Source: JAEUIG01 sp046349775
Lineage (GTDB): Bacteria > Planctomycetota > Planctomycetia > Planctomycetales > Planctomycetaceae
Direction of reading: 5' to 3'
Assembly (NCBI GenBank): GCA_046349775.1
Contig: JAXMBS010000045.1
Coordinates: 1 to 45,436, forward strand
DNA length: 45,436 bases
The position numbers were made by a program, and so were the translations under genes. The notes under the pieces are model-generated. The model did no database searches. It was not told the origin of the DNA and was given only the letters and a program-made list of their open reading frames with translations. This document shows positions 42,692-45,436 of the stretch, in pieces (the first letter of the stretch is position 1; the number at the start of each line of letters is the position of its first letter).

Positions 42692-45436
42692 CTATGGTTT
42701 GGAAGCCGATGGAGATGTGCAGCACTGGATCGATGCACAAGGTACAATCTTAACGACGATTGGGTTCTCCGTTGCGACAATCGGCAGAACGTCGGAGATT
42801 CCGCCGTCGAGCCCCACGACGCAACGCACAAAGCCCGACAGTTTGATTTGGGCGACGGCTTGCGGGCGCCGATCCGATTCAGCATTCATCGCGTCCGCGA
42901 CAGCCTGTGCAAGATCTACAGCAGCAAGAGCGGCCTTTCCATTCTTGAAATCTGCAAGCTTGATGGGCACTGTGCCCTTCTTAACGCGGTGCGCGGCCCC
43001 CGACGAGTCGATCAAATCGATCCAGAATGCTACGTTCACTTGTTGTGGGCCGAAGGCGGGTAATTCGTCTTGTCGCTCATACTTGAGTGACGTGGCACCC
43101 TGCAATGTGAGCTTCACTTTGCCATCATTTTCGATGGCTGAAAAGCAGCCCAGGAGTTCCGCCGGATCCCATTTAAACCTGTCAAAGTGACGTTTCGCCT
43201 CGTGTGCCGCCACAGCGGCGTCCTCGTCTGATGCGCCGGCGACCGGGACGAGCAGGTGATTGGAAATCCCGTACGGCGTCGCGATGTGGACGTCGACGAA
43301 GGTGCCGTTATCGGACTCGACAACTTGCGCGTTTCCAGGGACGGTGATGCGCATGACTTGTCGGCTTAGCAGTTCGAAATCGACGGATCGATTGCCCGCG
43401 ATGGCCTTCGTCTCATGGACGCTGAAGTGATCGCCCACGAGGAAGATCGAGGTCTTCGTGTCCGGTTTCTTGTCGACGATGATCCCCGGTTCTCCGTAGA
43501 AGCCCTTGATCTCCGGCGCGAGGTCGGGGACGCCGGTGTCGAAGAACTCGAATCCGCCCAGAGTGTCTTCAAACGGCATCTGCACGTAAGTCGTTTGCAT
43601 CGGCAACCGCCGATCAATTTGATCGACGGCCCGCGTCAGCCGGTGCACGTCGCCGTCGCGATAGAGTCCGGCGTCGCGAATGCACTCGGCAGAGAGCCGT
43701 CGCACGAGCGAAATCTGCGCGCTCAGTTGCATCGAATCTCTGGTGGACATCACTTTCTTCGACGGGTCGGTCAGCTTGAACCAACTCGACCGGGTGTCGA
43801 AGATGACGTAAGGCACGAAACAGGGCATGATGACGATCGCCGTGACCTCGCGGACGCCGGGTTCGAGCCGGCTCTCTTTCAGGATCCGGTCTCGTGAAAG
43901 GCCCTTGAACATGTCGACTGCGAACGTCTGGAAGTGTCCCCCCGTGTCGGGACTCTGGACTCGCGGATAGAACCGCCAGCCGAACGTGTCGTCGCCGTGA
44001 GAAAAGCCGACGACCGTCCGGTTCAGAGCAATCGTCTCCATGTCGAGCGCCAGCCGCCGCGACATGCGGGTGAAGTTGTTCGCGCTCACCTGCCCGCTGG
44101 CAAAGCCGAGGGCCAGCGCGAGCTGCATTTCGCGTCGCTCACTGAACCGGTCGGCGACGTTCTGATCCTGTGTGATCGGATCGACAGCCACGACGTGAAT
44201 CGGCCAGCGACAGGCGACGTAGTCGTTGAAGAGCTGTCTGGCCTGCGGCGCGAGCATTTCCGACGGGCCGAAGAACTGCATGCCGTCGAGCGCCGTGTCG
44301 TTGAGGTGGAACGCGTTCTTGGAGGCGGCGAGCTGGCGGATGTCGTCTTTGAGTCGCTCATTGAGGAGGGCGGACTCAACGACGATCATCCAGGCCATCG
44401 CGGCGGTGTGGGACTTAAACAATTCCGGCGGCTGCACCGAGCAGAGGAAAGCATTTCTGAGAGTTTCGAGGCAGGCGTCGTCGTCGCCGCGCACCGCGTT
44501 GGCGATCGCCTGCTGGCACTGTCCCCAGAGCGTGGGGGTCTTGTTCAAGTAGTCGTATGCCGCGTTGAATTCCTCGGCGAGGAATTTCTGCATGTCGAGG
44601 AGGAGAATCGCGTTCGAGTTGGTTTCGTCGTCCTGCAATCCCGAGGCGACCTCGGCGACTCTGAGAAACTCAATGTCCCCATAGACCTGGATCAAGTGTG
44701 ATGGAGGAAACGGCAATTGCGACCGCCGCGAAGGCGAAACAGCAACGGCAGGGACGTTCAGGCCTGCAGCTTTCAGGATTGATTCGATGTCAGCGGCAAC
44801 AGTCCCGACAATTTTAATAGCTTCAGAAGTGTTGGCATAGGTGCCGAACGCGTTTCCAAACGCCAAATTAGATGCTTTCTCGACGCTCTGATTAACTTTA
44901 TCCACGTTGTCATTGAGAAGATTCAAGTAATCCGTTAGATCCTGATCCGTCGGAGTACCCTCAAGTGGACGTACGCGATCGTCTGCCGCACCATACATTC
45001 TTGAGACTTGTTCCGACGCTCCGGGACTGTGGATCGCCAAGACACTTGCCGTTTGCCTGCTCTGTTCCGCCGCCTGTGTCAGCAATTCACTTAATTTCCG
45101 CGATTTATCCGGTTTTTGATCCGCACGAGCTTGGTCATATTCAGCTTTTGCATTGACGATTTGAATTCGTTTTTCCTGATACTTCTCAGTCTGATCGATG
45201 CCATTGACGGCTTCTTGGACCGCTGCAATTAGCTTCTTTCCATTGCCTTCGTCGAGAAGCTTGAGTTTGACCAGATGCGCAATGATATTCTCCAAATCGC
45301 ACATCGCCTGTGTCAAATTGGCCCAATTGGGAGAAGCTGCACACCGCTCTTTCGCAAACACATCTTGAACGCTCGCAAATGACTTCGCATCGTCAGCGAG
45401 CTCTTTCCGATAGGGTCTCACCCGAGCCGCGCTATC
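42692..45436 (-). CDS. Large protein of unknown function, N-terminus cut by window edge
   Basis: The frame is open from the right edge to a stop at 42692, about 914 residues, so the start is missing. The visible N-terminal third is helical and charged, with heptads (IVNAKAEYDQARADQKPDKSR is part of this region) and richer in A+T than the rest of the window. The middle is globular, with LNDTALDGMQFFGPSEMLAP and VGFSHGDDTFGWRFYPRVQS. A later segment, GEPGIIVDKKPDTKTSIFLV and GNRSVDFELLSRQVMRITV followed by THIATPYGISNHLLVPV-like strands, resembles an Ig-like or IPT/TIG domain. I recognise no family or catalytic motif. The AT-rich 5' part could indicate transfer or a younger domain. It is convergent with the VOC gene. 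Confidence 0.75.
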   Translation of the reverse strand, partial: DSAARVRPYRKELADDAKSFASVQDVFAKERCAASPNWANLTQAMCDLENIIAHLVKLKLLDEGNGKKLIAAVQEAVNGIDQTEKYQEKRIQIVNAKAEYDQARADQKPDKSRKLSELLTQAAEQSRQTASVLAIHSPGASEQVSRMYGAADDRVRPLEGTPTDQDLTDYLNLLNDNVDKVNQSVEKASNLAFGNAFGTYANTSEAIKIVGTVAADIESILKAAGLNVPAVAVSPSRRSQLPFPPSHLIQVYGDIEFLRVAEVASGLQDDETNSNAILLLDMQKFLAEEFNAAYDYLNKTPTLWGQCQQAIANAVRGDDDACLETLRNAFLCSVQPPELFKSHTAAMAWMIVVESALLNERLKDDIRQLAASKNAFHLNDTALDGMQFFGPSEMLAPQARQLFNDYVACRWPIHVVAVDPITQDQNVADRFSERREMQLALALGFASGQVSANNFTRMSRRLALDMETIALNRTVVGFSHGDDTFGWRFYPRVQSPDTGGHFQTFAVDMFKGLSRDRILKESRLEPGVREVTAIVIMPCFVPYVIFDTRSSWFKLTDPSKKVMSTRDSMQLSAQISLVRRLSAECIRDAGLYRDGDVHRLTRAVDQIDRRLPMQTTYVQMPFEDTLGGFEFFDTGVPDLAPEIKGFYGEPGIIVDKKPDTKTSIFLVGDHFSVHETKAIAGNRSVDFELLSRQVMRITVPGNAQVVESDNGTFVDVHIATPYGISNHLLVPVAGASDEDAAVAAHEAKRHFDRFKWDPAELLGCFSAIENDGKVKLTLQGATSLKYERQDELPAFGPQQVNVAFWIDLIDSSGAAHRVKKGTVPIKLADFKNGKAALAAVDLAQAVADAMNAESDRRPQAVAQIKLSGFVRCVVGLDGGISDVLPIVATENPIVVKIVPCASIQCCTSPSASKP

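Overview
The window looks like a chromosomal segment of a planctomycete (Planctomycetota, probably order Planctomycetales). It is GC-rich with strong third-position GC. It carries two DUF1501 proteins with Tat-type leaders, large secreted proteins without clear relatives, a PQQ-like beta-propeller, a prenyltransferase-repeat protein, a homodimeric AceE, an RseP with several PDZ domains, and the dispersed intergenic repeats I associate with this phylum. The phylum call is inference from gene content; there is no rRNA or other marker to confirm it.

Layout. 1-5689 (minus): two large secreted or membrane proteins that share an N-terminal motif and probably form an operon; the first runs off the left edge. 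5987-8276 (plus): prenyltransferase-repeat protein overlapping a reduced MnmE-like GTPase. 8317-11599 (minus): small proteins, an Ala/Pro-rich protein with a repeated SPLELARQQGA motif, and a DapA-family aldolase. 11900-17819: DUF1501 protein, orphan ATPase, rsmE, second DUF1501 protein, MntR/DtxR-type regulator. 17837-19138 (minus): TPR protein with two RNA polymerase alpha C-terminal domains. 19426-21246 (plus): PQQ propeller and nrdR. 21540-23560: a gene-poor island made of three diverged copies of a roughly 755-bp unit. 23647-28714: ceramidase-like protein, secreted coiled-coil protein, aceE. 28788-34868 (minus): rseP, dxr, rpsT, then a ruined 2-hydroxyacid dehydrogenase and an enolase-superfamily dehydratase. 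35148-37965 (plus): histidine kinase, response regulator and fatty-acid desaturase. 38039-40211 (minus): PPK2 and a coiled-coil protein. 40488-42126 (plus): YCII, SRPBCC and VOC proteins. 42692-45436 (minus): a large unknown protein running off the right edge.

How genes may work together. A two-transmembrane kinase with almost no external loop, its regulator and a desaturase lie in a row and could form a membrane-state response. RpsT, Dxr and RseP are housekeeping genes on one strand. The dehydratase and the 2-hydroxyacid dehydrogenase overlap by one base and were probably one sugar-acid catabolic operon. The YCII, SRPBCC and VOC genes form a familiar small cluster.

Quality warning. At least ten genes need one or more frame changes to give a sensible protein. 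Most are losses of one or two bases in G/C runs, including an exactly compensated pair in aceE. This looks more like consensus indel errors than biology, so coordinates of those genes are approximate at the protein level. No tRNA, rRNA, CRISPR array or transposase was recognised.
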